A stretch of DNA of 64,000 nt from Undaria pinnatifida (GCA_012845835.1 JABAKD010000006.1:1100116-1164115), one strand, 5' to 3'. Positions 22,480 to 33,042 are shown, numbered from the stretch's first letter. Made by a program: numbers and translations. Notes: generated by a model not told the origin, from the sequence alone.

Positions 22480-22735
22480 CACCTTTTATAAAGAATCGCG
22501 AAGAACCACCTTGCACACGAACTCGTAAAACGCCACCTTGCACATGACTTCGTGCAACACCAACCTGCACGTAAAATCGTGCAACATCACGTTGCATATG
22601 ATACCATCCAACACCATGTTGCTTGTACACCCTTGCAACTCCACGTTGGTTATCGAATCGTGCAACGCCACCTTGCAAATATCGCGCAACACCACCATGC
22701 AAATGTCTTGGTGCAACACCACTGTCTGATCGTTT
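22480..22735. repeat. 27-bp minisatellite, array 2
   Basis: Nine or so units of the kind in 22017-22310 (TCGTGCAACACCACCTTGCA and variants), again just downstream of a copy of the exon end. Confidence 0.85.
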
Positions 22736-22739
22736 TATG

Positions 22740-23489
22740 ACCCAATAACAACCATATCGTAGGTCAATTCACAAAAAACTTATCATAACTGGAATATCGA
22801 TAAGATGTACCACGCAGCTTGCAAAGTTGAGTTTCAACCATTCAATCGGTCGTACTCATAATTTCTATAGAACCCATATATAACTGAAAAACGAATTCTA
22901 GACTAATTCTACTGTAATCCTACTGTAGGTGTAATGTCCCGAAACGCGGGGGCAGTTGTAAAGGGATCGAGGATGGCCTTTCGGGCGCCCAGTTGACCTT
23001 GGGGCAAGGCCACCAATACACGCGGTGGAACCTCGAGGTCTCCAAAGGGTTTTACACCTCGGACCGATCAGGACCTCAATCGGCCAGATCATCTAGATTA
23101 TCTACAGCACACCCCATACCCGCCGTTATGAGGTGTAGCTGGATATGTATCTAGTCTATAGATGATTGATCAATTCCAGGAAGAAGTATGTGCCATGTAG
23201 GTAATACAGATTGTACGACTCGCACCGGGTAACACGGGGTAGACAATACAGATCTCCCATGAATGATCTAGATCATGATGTAGGGATCGGTGACCTGTCG
23301 AAGGCGTGAAAGGGTTGGGGTTGGGGTTACCGTCTTTGCCACTGTAACCCCGTTTGGGGGGGGAAATACTTGGAAATAGTATAGAGAGGGGTTCGGGGAC
23401 TCTGAAGCGGTTAAGGTTAGGGTTAGGGTTGGGTCTGGGCGTACGTTCAAAATTCAAGTTGACCAATAGGTGCTGCACTAGTTTAGTTT
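22740..23489. other. Intron with repeat fragments
   Basis: Fragments of repeat B (near 22815) and of the GACCCCTTTA MITE (22935-22965, and inverted at 23335-23412 just before a TTAGGG stretch) are present, along with GATCTAGATGATC-type words at 23085-23280. No exon seen. Confidence 0.4.
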
Positions 23490-23605
23490 CAAGGTGTTGG
23501 TTTGGTCACGGCCGGGGGAGGAGTAGAGGGAGGTGGGTGTTGGGTTCTATCAAGGTCAGGGAAATGTCGGTGAGGTTGCTGCCGTTGTCGATGGGGACGG
23601 GGTGG
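23490..23605 (+). pseudogene. Second decayed copy of the 3' half of exon 21813-22013
   Basis: It carries TTGGTTTGGTCACGG, GGGTGTTGG, ATCAAGGTCAGGGAAATG, GAGGTTGCTGCC and GATGGGGACGGGGTGGA in the same order as the exon. The reading frame is broken and no acceptor precedes it. Confidence 0.55.
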
Positions 23606-24057
23606 ACCAGAGAACGGTGGGTGGTCCCTTGGTTTCCTTTTCTTTTTATAGTATGCACCAAATGTCCCCGTATTGCTTTGCTTTTTGCCGCATAACCTTT
23701 ACATGAGCGAGCCATGCATCGCCGAACAAAAAAAATAACAAGCACGTATCGTAACAATATTAAGTACCGTTCCTTGCCCTCCCCCCGCTCCGTTCTTCCG
23801 CCCCCTCTTTCCTATTTCTGTTGCCTCGTGCATGCACATGATCCGACACAAAATCTCGCGCAAGGACCGCCCTCTCCGATGTACCTGTCATGCATGCATC
23901 TCTGTAGGTAACGAATCCGTCCCCTGCCCCCCCCCCCCATTCCGTCACTCTGCTCCCCCTGCGTCGTTTGTCATTCTTCCTATCAACGTCTGCATGCGCG
24001 CGATATACCAAAAGTTTGCTAACAATCGCCACCCGGCTCACCTTTTTCCCCGGACAG

Positions 24058-24351
24058 GAGCCCCTTGAGGCCGATCAAATCGACGAACAGGGTAACAGAA
24101 CCGATCGACCCCCCGCCAGCGATACTCGGGGAGTTGATGGTTTAGGAAGGCGGGAGAACGGGGATGGGGGGGCGGGCAGGGGGAGGGGCGGTGGCGGTGA
24201 CGGGAGCAGAGTTAGGGGTTTCCATGACATGATTTGCGTGGGATTTGCCGTTTCGCTCTGCCTCAACCTGGGAAGTTTGACGGCGCGCCAGGAGGGATTC
24301 TTTACGGCGGAGGTCAAGTGCTTATCCCCGGGGGCGTCGGAGACTGTTCTG
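24058..24351 (+). CDS. Membrane-protein gene, exon with first transmembrane segment
   Basis: Acceptor CCCCGGACAG ends at 24057, and the donor is GTTCTG followed by GTGAGT at 24352. The exon is exactly 98 codons, phase 0 at both ends. The peptide opens EPLEADQIDEQ, then a Gly/Arg-rich linker (GGAGRGRGGGGDGS), then a likely membrane segment MICVGFAVSLCLNLGSL around residues 58-74, then TARQEGFFTAEVKCLSPGAS. A shorter 5' boundary is possible, because AG dinucleotides also occur just before the hydrophobic part; the Gly-rich linker could then be intron. The open frame and phase match to the next exon support the longer version. GT-rich simple sequence (24355-24460 and 24605-24790) fills the next intron. 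Confidence 0.5.
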
Positions 24352-25154
24352 GTGAGTCGGGGGCGGGGTGTTGGCGTTGGTGTGATGTTAGTGGTGGTGG
24401 TGGGAGGTAGTCTGGTGGGTGACGGTGTTAGTGGCAGGGGTATTGGGGGGGGGGGGGGCGTACTCATTTGCTGCTTGCCTTAGCCATCAGAACGTTGACA
24501 CACGCAACTTTCGGGACGGAGCACCGTTCCTCCTCCCAATAGACGCCCCCAACATTTGGTCGCTCCTTTTGTTTTCCCATATATTTCACACGAACGTTTT
24601 GCTCCAATGAGGAGGGATTGGGGTTGTGGTGGTGGTGGGGGTGAGGGGTGGGAGTGGGCGTCGATGGTGTTGGTGTTGGCGTTGGGGGTGGTGTTGGTGT
24701 GGGAATGGTTTGAGTTAGTGGTGGGGGTGGTGTTGGCATTTGCGCCGTGGCTGTTGTTACTGTTGATTTTGCTAGTGTTGTTGGCGTCGCCCCTGTCGTA
24801 GATATGGTTCATGGTCTTGGTCTTGTAAGTTGGTTGTCTGTAGAAAAGCCGCCGTGTGCACGGCACGTCCGCAATGCTTGCCTCCGTTAGCATTTCTCGT
24901 TTTCCGATATGCTCCATCGCTTCACGACCGCGCACTGACCATTGCCCACCGACCGGCAGCGAAAAACGCCTGTGAAAACACAAACTAAAGGTTTTGAAGA
25001 TAGCTCGGCAGGCGTTCACGCCGCAAGCTATTCTCTTTGGTCGATGTTGCACCAGCCGTAAGCCCCCCCCCTCGAAGCTGCCATCCATATGCAAGGAAGT
25101 ACCCACAAGGTGCCGAAGTCCGCCTCACAAGTGGTTCTTCATAGGATAATCCTC

Positions 25155-25325
25155 AGCCTTCATGCGACTCGCCGAACACCTCACGGCGCTTCACGCTTGG
25201 TGCACACGATGTCTGCCTGGGCGGTGAAATTCCGACTTGCTCCGTCCAGACATTGTAGGAATGCAAGGGTCAATGGATCACATGTGCAATTACTGTACGG
25301 CTGTGCATGAGATGAGTAACCCCTC
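25155..25325. repeat. Dispersed repeat shared with 18686-18845
   Basis: It begins near GCGACTCGCCGAACACCTC and ends ATGAGATGAGTAACCCC, colinear with the copy at 18.7 kb. It lies in the intron before the exon at 25431. Confidence 0.6.
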
Positions 25326-25430
25326 CCCGCCCCTCCGTACCTTAAACGCCTCGCCACCCCTCTGAAGAAACCACCCCCTCCCCTTGTAACCCCCACCCCA
25401 ACCCCCGCAACCTTCACGCTTCATTTTCAG

Positions 25431-25505
25431 AATGATCTGGGCGTGTGGGTGGGCTGGAGACGGGCAGTTGCCAACGCCCACGAGGACGCAGTTTTCGACC
25501 TAGAG
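25431..25505 (+). CDS. Membrane-protein gene, 25-codon exon
   Basis: The acceptor is a strong pyrimidine tract ending TTCATTTTCAG at 25430. The donor CTAGAG is followed by GTAACG at 25506. The exon is 75 bp and phase 0 at both ends. The peptide starts NDLGVWVGWRRAVANAHEDA and ends VFDLE. It looks like a short extramembrane loop between hydrophobic exons, with aromatic/Trp residues at one end and an acidic end. The next intron, 25506-26209, is T-rich and holds two related stutters of CTCGAGCTTTTCTGTAACCG. Confidence 0.6.
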
Positions 25506-26209
25506 GTAACGCTTAAATCGTTCTGTGGTCGTTTTTAGACATGCAATCGTTTTTTTTCCAGCTCTACGCGGTTTTAAACTTATACGTAACGCTCGAGCTT
25601 TTTTGTAACCGTTTTGTACATGAAACCGCTTACGCGATTTTCTCCTTGGACGCGGAATGCTCGAGCTTTTCTGTAACCGTTTTTTACATAAAACTTTTTT
25701 TTTCCAGCTCTCAACTCGAATTAACTCTAGCAGTGGTATCAGGGTGTTCACGATTTCCAGCATCTGTTGGATTTAAAGAAAAGTAGAAATAGCACTGAAA
25801 ACTGCGAACGTCAAAACTCAGGGCTAACCAACCCCCAAAAAAAATTAGGTCAGAAGATATAAAAAAAACCCGGTAGGAAAACGTGTTTCTTTGAAGCCGT
25901 TGTTTCCGCTGTTTTTCATGGGTTGGGTCGGCGTTGGCTTGTGACGCTCGACGGTTTCAATACTATTGTTGATATGTTTTCCGACCCAACTCCTACCATT
26001 TCTTCTTTTGGTACGTGGCAAACGCCCTGTTAACGACCTTGCAAGTAGCGCTTGCGCGCTCCTGTCACCGTTTTTTGCATTTTTTTTTTTCTTGTTTCTG
26101 TCTAATATAATTCGATCGTGAATAGTAGTGATCTGTACTACCCGATGTGTGGAATCATACATCAAAGCAATCCAAATTTGTCATCCCTTGCCTTGCATAT
26201 GGGCGGCAG

Positions 26210-26320
26210 GAACTGAGCATGACGGGGGCGGCCATGGGAATCCTCACCGTTGTGGGACACGCTACCGACAGTCTGCTGAACGCGGTGGGGCTTGCCGCGC
26301 TTCTGTATGCGCGGCGAAAG
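26210..26320 (+). CDS. Membrane-protein gene, 37-codon hydrophobic exon
   Basis: Acceptor GGGCGGCAG ends at 26209. The donor CGAAAG is followed by GTAGGG at 26321. The exon is 111 bp, phase 0 at both ends. The peptide opens ELSMTGAAMGILTVVGHATD and ends LLNAVGLAALLYARRK. It contains one or two membrane-spanning stretches with a positively charged ARRK end, as at a cytoplasmic border. The minus strand is also open, but the splice signals and phase favour plus. Confidence 0.6.
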
Positions 26321-27479
26321 GTAGGGGGCTGTCTTGCAGTATGCGACATAAATTTAGAATGTCCTGCGTCTGGCCAGGCTGGGTTTCTTACGTAAGGAAG
26401 TGTGTCCTGGCCTGTTTTCGGCACTGACGCGTGCTATTTTTTCGTGTAACACTCGAGCCTGGATTTCTTGACTGCTTACCTGTCCGACAATACCTATAAT
26501 CTCGATATGGATACTTGTAATGCTTGAAAAATGTGCGAAACGCCGAGATTTAGGGAGGCGATGGTAAACGAGCACCCCCGGGTCAACCAATGGATGTCTC
26601 AATCCTTTGGTCTATCTGCATGGGGATACGAGTATCGACGAGTCTTGGATTTTCGATAGCAGTACCGCATGTCCTCAATTCCAGATCGAGCTTGTATTTA
26701 TTGTTTGTCAGATCGAGCTTATATTTATTATTGGACTGGTAGTTGTTAAGTGTTGTCGCGTACTCTACACCCTTTGGAAGGACAACGGGGAAAATTGCGA
26801 AAGAAAAATGACGATGACGTTATCTGCCACATGAAACAACCCTGGCTGGAACCCCTTGGGGACTTCAGACAGAAAAGTATTCACACCTTGGACAGATCAC
26901 CGATCCCCACTTGATGATACAGATATTTCGGGGAATATCTGTATGATCTGTATGATCTAGCTCATGTTAAGGGGTGGGAGCCGTGCGATCTTCATGATCT
27001 AGCAAATGATTCCAGGGTTGGATCTGCGCTTTCTATGCAGGTCCTGCACAGCATTTCTTAACCGTATATGCAGGATCTGCCGTAGATGATTTAGATGATC
27101 TGTATGATTTATATTATCTAGGTCGTGATCTGTCGGAGGTGTGAAATGGTTGGACAAAGTAACGGTTACAACATCTGCCTCGCGAGCAGCCCAGGCTGCT
27201 GGGTTAGGGAACGTACCCGAGTTTGCAAGAGAAGGAAACACACGATTCACGCGCACTGTATCATTTGTTGTGTTGCTGCGCGCTCTTGTTAGACAGGCGG
27301 TATGATCTATTTTTATCGCTGGAACAGCTGTCGCCGCGCGCTGGATCCGGCAGTGTGGCGACTTGGCCCTTCTCCGGCAAGACAGCTTGCGGTCCAAACT
27401 AACTTCTCCCCCCCGCCGCCCGCGACCCGAGGGTACATGACTACGGCTATGCGAAGTGGGTACACGCCCCCTAGCCTGC

Positions 27480-27775
27480 GCTGTCCTACCCTGCCCAACA
27501 TTATCTTACATTACATTATCTTGTCGTTCCTTACCTTGCTTTACCGCACCATGCTTACCACACGTTACCTTGCTGTACCTTGCCCTACCCTACCTTTTGC
27601 CTTGCCCTCTCTCCTCCCCTGCTTGAAGTACTCCCGCTCTTAAACCGGTGGAGGTTCACCCCGCGAATCTTCAAGCGCCTCTGCTTACACCTTACTTTAC
27701 CCTACCTTATCTTACCTCACCTTACTGTTCTGTACCTTACCTTCCCCTCCCCTCTCCCCGCCCACACAAACACTT
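27480..27775. repeat. (CCTTA/CCCTA)n microsatellite
   Basis: Irregular CCTTACC and CCCTACC pentamer runs, interrupted at 27625-27690 by an exon-like fragment. The complementary GGGTA/GGTAA strand forms 28725-28875 on the far side of the exon. Confidence 0.75.
27628..27690 (+). pseudogene. Decayed fragment of the start of exon 28504-28680
   Basis: CTCTTAAACC-GTGGAGGTTC, CGCGAATCTTCAAGCGC and CTCTGCTTA follow the order of TTCTTAAG-CCTCTGGAGGAGGCTC, CGCGAATCATCAAGCGC and CTCTGCTTG at 28496-28545. It then runs into CTTAC microsatellite. A shorter third version lies at 28105-28165. Confidence 0.6.
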
Positions 27776-27796
27776 GACGTACCCCCGCTATTTGGC

Positions 27797-28110
27797 CTTT
27801 TTTTTTCTTTTTTTTTCACGCACATAAATCTGCTTTCCAACTTCTGGACAAGCCGTGGTCACAGGTGTCGTTCCTTCCCCCCCCCCCGAATTTTGCCTTC
27901 AATTTTTACAGCGCATAGGGTTCAGCAATCCCACTGCTCGTCGACTTTTCATCGAGTGTTGCTAGCTCACGCTCTCGCGCTTCCCGCAAGTCAATTTGTG
28001 CACAAGAAAAAGCCCCCACGATTTTTTACGAGTATGCACTCGGGGGATTGGAACTCACGAAACTGATCTATACCAGGCGCGAGGATAACCTGATACGCGA
28101 CCGAGGCGCC
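27797..28110 (-). mobile_element. tRNA-derived SINE, full-length copy E5
   Basis: The poly-T end is at 27797-27820 (A-tail on the minus strand). The body matches E1 and E4. The head reads GGCGCCTCGGTCGCGTATCAGG on the minus strand, with the A box partly changed and the B box GAGTTCCAATCCCC altered. It lies inside the membrane-protein gene, antisense to it. Confidence 0.8.
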
Positions 28111-28503
28111 GTTTACTGGAGGTTCGTTCGTGAATGATAAGCGCCTCTCCTTACACCTTTCTTTACCTCGCCTTGCTGTGCCCTTCGCTACCCTACCTTA
28201 CCCCCCCCCCCCATCCCCCCCCTGGTCGATGGAAATCCAATAAGCTGCGCACCGATATTGCAGGGGTGGTTGGTTCTATCACTATGGTCATACGACTACA
28301 GCCATGCATGAACATCGAGTACATCCCCTGCTCCGCCCCGAACGGGATGCGTGGTCAATGGTCAAATGACCAAGGCAAGCAACAAACGAGTACGCCCCTC
28401 CCCCCCCGCTCCATCAATTGAGTACACCAATTTTCTACGGGTGCGCATAACATAAGTACACCCTCTCCCCCCCTCCCCCGCTTTATGTGCTCTCGTTCTT
28501 AAG

Positions 28504-28680
28504 CCTCTGGAGGAGGCTCATTCGCGAATCATCAAGCGCCTCTGCTTGGCGTCGCTGGCGATGTCGGGATGGCTCTTGGGGACAACCGTTATCGGCTTTC
28601 TCGTCGCTGTGAAGGGACCCATCGGCTCAGCTGCGATAGCTTTCTACTACAGCAAGTTCGGCCTCTCGTGCCGCAGCTCG
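28504..28680 (+). CDS. Membrane-protein gene, 59-codon exon with two transmembrane segments
   Basis: The acceptor TTCTTAAG ends at 28503 after a C/T tract from about 28460. The donor CAGCTCG is followed by GTGAGC at 28681. The exon is 177 bp, phase 0 at both ends. The peptide begins PLEEAHSRIIKRLCLASLAM, continues SGWLLGTTVIGFLVAVKGPI and ends YYSKFGLSCRSS. This suggests a short amphipathic basic start, one clear membrane span over roughly residues 14-35 and a second, shorter hydrophobic stretch after KGPIGS. Fragments of this exon are duplicated on both sides (27628, 28105, 28887). Confidence 0.65.
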
Positions 28681-28724
28681 GTGAGCCTCCCGGCGTTTTT
28701 ATTACATTTGGGATTGCAGGGTGG

Positions 28725-28875
28725 GGTGGGGTAGGGTAGGGTAAGGGTAGGGTAGGGCAGGGTAGGATAGGATAGGGTAAGATAAGGGAAGGTAAGGTAA
28801 GGTAAGGTAATAGAGTAGGGTAGAGTATAGGATAGGGTAGGTCGGGGTAGTGTAGTGCGTATTTATGTAGGGTAG
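28725..28875. repeat. (GGGTA/GGTAA)n microsatellite
   Basis: About 30 irregular pentamers immediately downstream of the exon donor at 28681. On its far side lies a duplicated fragment of the same exon (28887-28945). Confidence 0.85.
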
Positions 28876-28886
28876 AGTAGTGTTCG

Positions 28887-28945
28887 GATTTCGGAGACAA
28901 CCGTTATCGGCTTTCTTGTGACCGTGAAAGGCCCCATCGGCGGAC
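28887..28945 (+). pseudogene. Decayed fragment of exon 28504-28680
   Basis: GAGACAACCGTTATCGGC, TTTCTTGTGACCGTG and AAAGGCCCCATCGGC match the middle of the exon (28578-28630) at about nine bases in ten. Neither acceptor nor donor remains. Confidence 0.75.
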
Positions 28946-28949
28946 GAAG

Positions 28950-29940
28950 ATGTTGCACCATTTCTGCATGCGCGATGACCTCTCTGGCGATCCTCTGCCA
29001 GTGTTATTGTTTTTGTCAACCCAAGCCAACCCCATGTTCTGCCCGCGTGGGAACTCAGCCCGGAAAAGTTGCACCCCAAAAATTTTAGAACTATTTGTTT
29101 CGCTACTTCCGCGAAAGCAATGCTTTTGTTGGCGGTTGGCGGACTCCTCCCCAAGTACTTTTTTTTTGGCGGACCGTTTTTTCTTGTGCGGGTGCCTGTG
29201 ACGGTACTGTACGCGATGACCACGCTGACGATCTTCTGCCAGTTTTGTTAGCCCACCCCAACTCCGTCCAGAACGATTCCACTACAAGTAAGCGTTTTTC
29301 TTTTCTTCGGCAATTTCAAACAATCAAAATGACGTTTTTGTCAGGCAGAGTAAGAAAAAATATTTACTATAAAAATAAGTATTCTTGACGAATTATGTTC
29401 CTTTTTTTTCCTCCGTCCAGGTCTCGGTTGGGCCGGACGGCAGTAAGGGTTCTCAGTGAGGCGGTGGTGTGTCGGGGCAATATGGCAGCCTTGTTGAGGG
29501 AAGCCACCTTCTTCATTCCATGTTATGAGTGCTATTCCACAGTCGTCCGAGTGACTATAACCGCCTTATATCGGCATACCGCCTTATATGGGGATACCGT
29601 CTTATCGGAGGACCCCTTCTGTTTGCTTACGCGATGACCACTTCGACAGTCCTCTACCAGTTCTCCGTGGGCAGCGTTGCGCGTCCTAAACCTTCCCGGT
29701 GGAACCCCCCCTCCCCCCCCCCCCCCTGTCAATTTGTTTTTTTTTTGCTGGTTCCGCCAAAACTACATATTTTGCCGCTTTTTTCGTTTTGCCAGGTCTC
29801 CGTAGGCGCGGACTACGCGTACACGATGACCACGCAGACAATGCTCTTGCCGTGTTTTTTTTCACCCCAGCGCACCTCGTTATCTTGCCCTACCCGCATG
29901 GGAACTCTTGTCCGGAAAAAAATCAAACTTCCACCGAAAA
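28950..29940 (+). pseudogene. Four decayed tandem copies of the exon at 30852
   Basis: The signature ACGCGATGACCAC-CTGCCAGTT recurs near 28968-29010, 29208-29250, 29630-29665 and 29815-29850. The copies near 29420 and 29798 keep an acceptor-like CCAGGTCTCSGT start, and the one near 29660-29705 keeps the downstream CCTAAACCTTCCCGGTGG. Frames differ by indels and stops, so none can replace the intact exon. The copies at 28.96 and 29.83 kb also share a CGCRTGGGAACTC block downstream, which shows that exon plus flank was the duplicated unit. Confidence 0.6.
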
Positions 29941-29950
29941 GTTTTTAACT

Positions 29951-30768
29951 GTAAGACCGCTGACAATAGAAGGCCAAAAGTTTGAAATTCTCGAAGGTCC
30001 CAGCCAAACTTTGCCTGAACGGTCGAATGTGGACCCAATTTGGTAGAATTTTTTTGTGAAACTTTCCAGAATTCCGGAAAAAAACGATTCCTGGCGGCGA
30101 TCTTGGCCAACATCGTCCTGTTAAATTCTCAAGCAGATCTTGGATTAGACGCAGCGCAACTTCGTGGTCTCCAAACACTTCGTTCGACGAAATCAACTAC
30201 AGCGTCGTGAACTCTGATCGTGGCGAGCTCTTTAGGGGCTCCGACCCCCCCTTGGTGTACAGCGCTCACTCTACCGCCGGGTAATTTGTGGCGGGCGCCG
30301 GTCAGGCTTCTGTTGAGAACACATTTGGCGGCTAGTGTGTAGAAAACTGAGACGAAACCTCTCTATTGTTTCCCAACGGGCGAAGGACATAATTTTGAGA
30401 GGATGTGACGGAGGACCACAGGACAACACAACCAACCTCTCACGCCCTAGGGCATGGACCGAGATGAACTCTTGAGCGCTGTCACCTACGCTCATGTGGC
30501 CTTGTCCGGAACGAAGAGGAGTGACCATGGGTTGTCTCTATCTCGAGATCGAAGGTCAATTGTGTTTGGTGGGCAGTGTTGATAAGGCTTGATGAATAAT
30601 AGACAAATTGACCTGTTGGACCGCATGGCATGACCCAAAAAAGAGCCAGAAAAAAGAAAAGAAAATTAGGGATAGCGACGTTACCCGGAATCTTTCAGCA
30701 AGTAACCCCCTAAAAAGTTTGTAAACTTTTAAGCCAAACTTTCGGCTTTCTAGTGTCATCGGTCTAAC
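29951..30768 (-). mobile_element. About 820-bp non-autonomous TIR element, copy 2
   Basis: It begins GTAAGACCGCTGACAATAGA and ends, inverted, with the same word (TGTCATCGGTCTAAC). It is inverted relative to 3955-4783 and matches it end to end. It separates the decayed exon copies from the intact exon at 30852. Confidence 0.8.
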
Positions 30769-30851
30769 ATTATGTTTTTTTTTGTGATGACGATTTTTTT
30801 TTTTTTTATCGTGACGAATTATTACACCATGTATATTTTTTCTTGTTTCAG

Positions 30852-31145
30852 GTCTCCGTGGGAGTGGACTACGCGTACGCTATGACCACTTTAACAATCC
30901 TCTGCCAGTTCTTCGTGGGCATTGTTGCGCTGCCCAAACCTTCCCGATGGAGCCCCCCCTTCTGCCGATGGCGACGAGTTCCCCCCTCCTCCGAACCATT
31001 ACCCGGTGAAGCTCGGCGTAGTAGTAGGGGGGGGCGTTCTCCCCCCCCATGGGGTTGGGGGGGGGGAGGCGTCGAGCAGCCTGGTGGCTATGACTGGGAG
31101 AGTAATAAGAAAGCGAAGCTTAGCGCTGGGTGGCGGGCGAAGAGG
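30852..31145 (+). CDS. Membrane-protein gene, transmembrane exon (3' end tentative)
   Basis: The acceptor TTCTTGTTTCAG ends at 30851. The frame is phase 0 and opens VSVGVDYAYAMTTLTILCQF, then FVGIVALPKPSRW, a clear membrane segment with polar ends. The frame stays open, becoming Pro/Gly/Arg-rich, and a phase-0 donor candidate (AAGAGG then GTGGAG) occurs at 31146, which sets the end given here. An earlier donor after about residue 50 (CCCG followed by GTGAAG) would need a different phase. Four decayed copies lie upstream. Confidence 0.5.
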
Positions 31146-31189
31146 GTGGAGGAAGGGTTAGTTGGAGCTGATATTGTTGTGAAAAATAA

Positions 31190-31665
31190 TAGCATCTGTG
31201 ACCCCGTCTGAATTTTTCTATAATATCTGTGACCCAGCAGTTTGACCTTTGGAGGGGGGGACGGGTCGGGCGGGGGGGGGGGTATCACCTGTGACCCTGT
31301 GTGAGGGAGGGGGGGAAGCGTGGGGTATGACCTGTGACCTCGTTTGAGTATCCAGGACGGGATCGCTTCGAGCTGATACGTATCTGTGACCCCGTTTGAG
31401 TTTTCCCGGCGAGCGTTGGGGGGGGGGTGGCGGATATTTTTTTATGAAAGTACCCCGCCTGAGCTTTCCCGGGAGAGGAGGGATGGTTGATAATACTTTA
31501 CCACTTTGGAGGAGCTAAGGGGGGGGATGATATCTGTGACCCTGGCCCAGTTTGAGATTGCCTGGGGTAGGAAGGGGAGGGGGGTAGTGTCTGTGGCCCC
31601 GGTTGAGTTCCTAGGTAGGGATAGTGCGGGGAGATGTTATCTATGACCCTTTTTGAGTTTGTTGC
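31190..31665. repeat. Degenerate 60-90-bp minisatellite with CTGTGACCCCGTTTGAG core
   Basis: About seven irregular units share ATCTGTGACCC, GTTTGAGTTTTCCC and a G-run of 7 to 10. It lies in the intron after the exon at 30852. Confidence 0.75.
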
Positions 31666-32095
31666 GACTATGGGGGGGGGGGAGCGGGGGCGGGGGGTGG
31701 GGGCGTACTCTTTTGTTCCCTACCTTAGCCGATTGACCATTGACCACGCACCCCTTTCGAGGCGGAGCAACGTTCCTGGCGGTGGGCGAGAATGAAGGAT
31801 GTTTTCTTTCGCCAAGGAAAGAGGGAGCAGAGGCACGCGCGCGCGGGGGGGGGGGATTCGAATGTATATGTCCATATAGAGTCAGCACAGTACAGTATTA
31901 GCAATGTCACGGGGCAGTGTTTTTTCTTGGGTGTTACCGCTGTTCGGGGGTGGGGTGGGGTGGAGTGGGTCTGATCGAAGACGTGTTTGTTTTTGTTTTG
32001 TGTGACGTTTGTTCTTTTTTACGCTTGTTTTTTGTCTAGGCCGTCGTAAAACATTGATACGTACATGTTGTCTCCGATTTTTTTTTCCCGGCCAG

Positions 32096-32203
32096 AGGCC
32101 TCTGGGAAAGGGTGGAAACCCCTGGCCCGCTCCTGGAATCCGGGCGGGCTACTCTCGAGAACATCTTAGAAGACAACCAAAGCAGAGTGAATCACCTGAC
32201 GGG
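32096..32203 (+). CDS. Membrane-protein gene, candidate 36-codon basic exon
   Basis: A T-rich tract ending CCCGGCCAG (32095) precedes a phase-0 frame of 36 codons ending at GGG followed by GTGTCA. The peptide opens RPLGKGGNPWPAPGIRAGYS and is basic and hydrophilic. A second frame of the same stretch is open too and reads just as well (ERVETPGPLLESGRATLENI), so the phase is uncertain. It would bring a soluble segment between the membrane exon at 30852 and the exon at 33293. Confidence 0.3.
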
Positions 32204-33042
32204 GTGTCACGACCACCCTCGGACTTATTTTGGCAGCGCAAATAGTTGTCACGGATTCATTTTATCTTTTTTCTGTGGGCGGGGGTAGGTGGGTATCAAA
32301 AGCACCGACAGACTTATTCTGGGGCCGCGACGATAATTTTTTCTTCGATGGGCGGGAGTAGGTAGGGTTTTTTTTTGTGGTAAAAAAGGAGGAAAGGCAG
32401 TGGCATAATGTGTTTTTTTGCCTTGCGGGTCAAACGAGACGTCGGGTAGACCCGTCTAGCGCTGCACTCCCGCTTTGGGGGAGAAAACGCTTGGAGCTCG
32501 ACTATGATTGGGGTAACAGTTGGAGTAGACTGCTCTTGGGATGCTTTTGGGAGTTGTTAGGAGGGTTCAAGCGCTGTTGTCCTCGGGATGGGTAGGCCTC
32601 GGCTCGGCTAGCTAGGGGCAAGGTTTTTGGCTTGAAGCGTCGACGCCGACCTAGGTTTGGTTTCGTCTTGGACAAAAGAAACGCGACGCATCGTCTGGTG
32701 CGGCCGATCATGTCCCTGCGTGACGGACCACCTCTCTCAGTGCTGCAATAATGTACTGACTCTTCTTCCAAGTAGCTTGTTCCCCAGCGCGTTAGCGAGG
32801 GTTTAGACTATGGAATTGACCATGGTAGACTAAGGAGTCAACCACTGTGAAAGCCTGGTGCTGTCGACGTTTCTTTTTGGTCTTTTGTCAAAAACTCTTT
32901 TCTCATTTTTGGTTTTGTCAAAACAACGCTTTTTTTGTTTTGGTCCGGTCCAATTCTTATTTGTCGTGTCACACCCTTAAGGATAGGCGCGCATCCGGAC
33001 GAGTGAGTAGCGATGCTGCGGGAGTCGTACCTCTTATTGCGG

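Larger units (their letters stand above)
26321..28503. other. Long intron with microsatellites, a SINE and decayed exon copies
   Basis: It contains GATCTGTATGATC-type dispersed repeat at 26880-27125, CTTACC microsatellite blocks at 27480-27775, a SINE (27797-28110), and two fragments resembling the start of the next exon (27630-27690 and 28100-28165). Confidence 0.5.

Noticed and set aside
24464-25106. Minus-strand frames rich in Pro/Thr/Asn, up to 208 codons
   Set aside because: The mirror of GT-rich simple sequence in an intron of the plus-strand gene.
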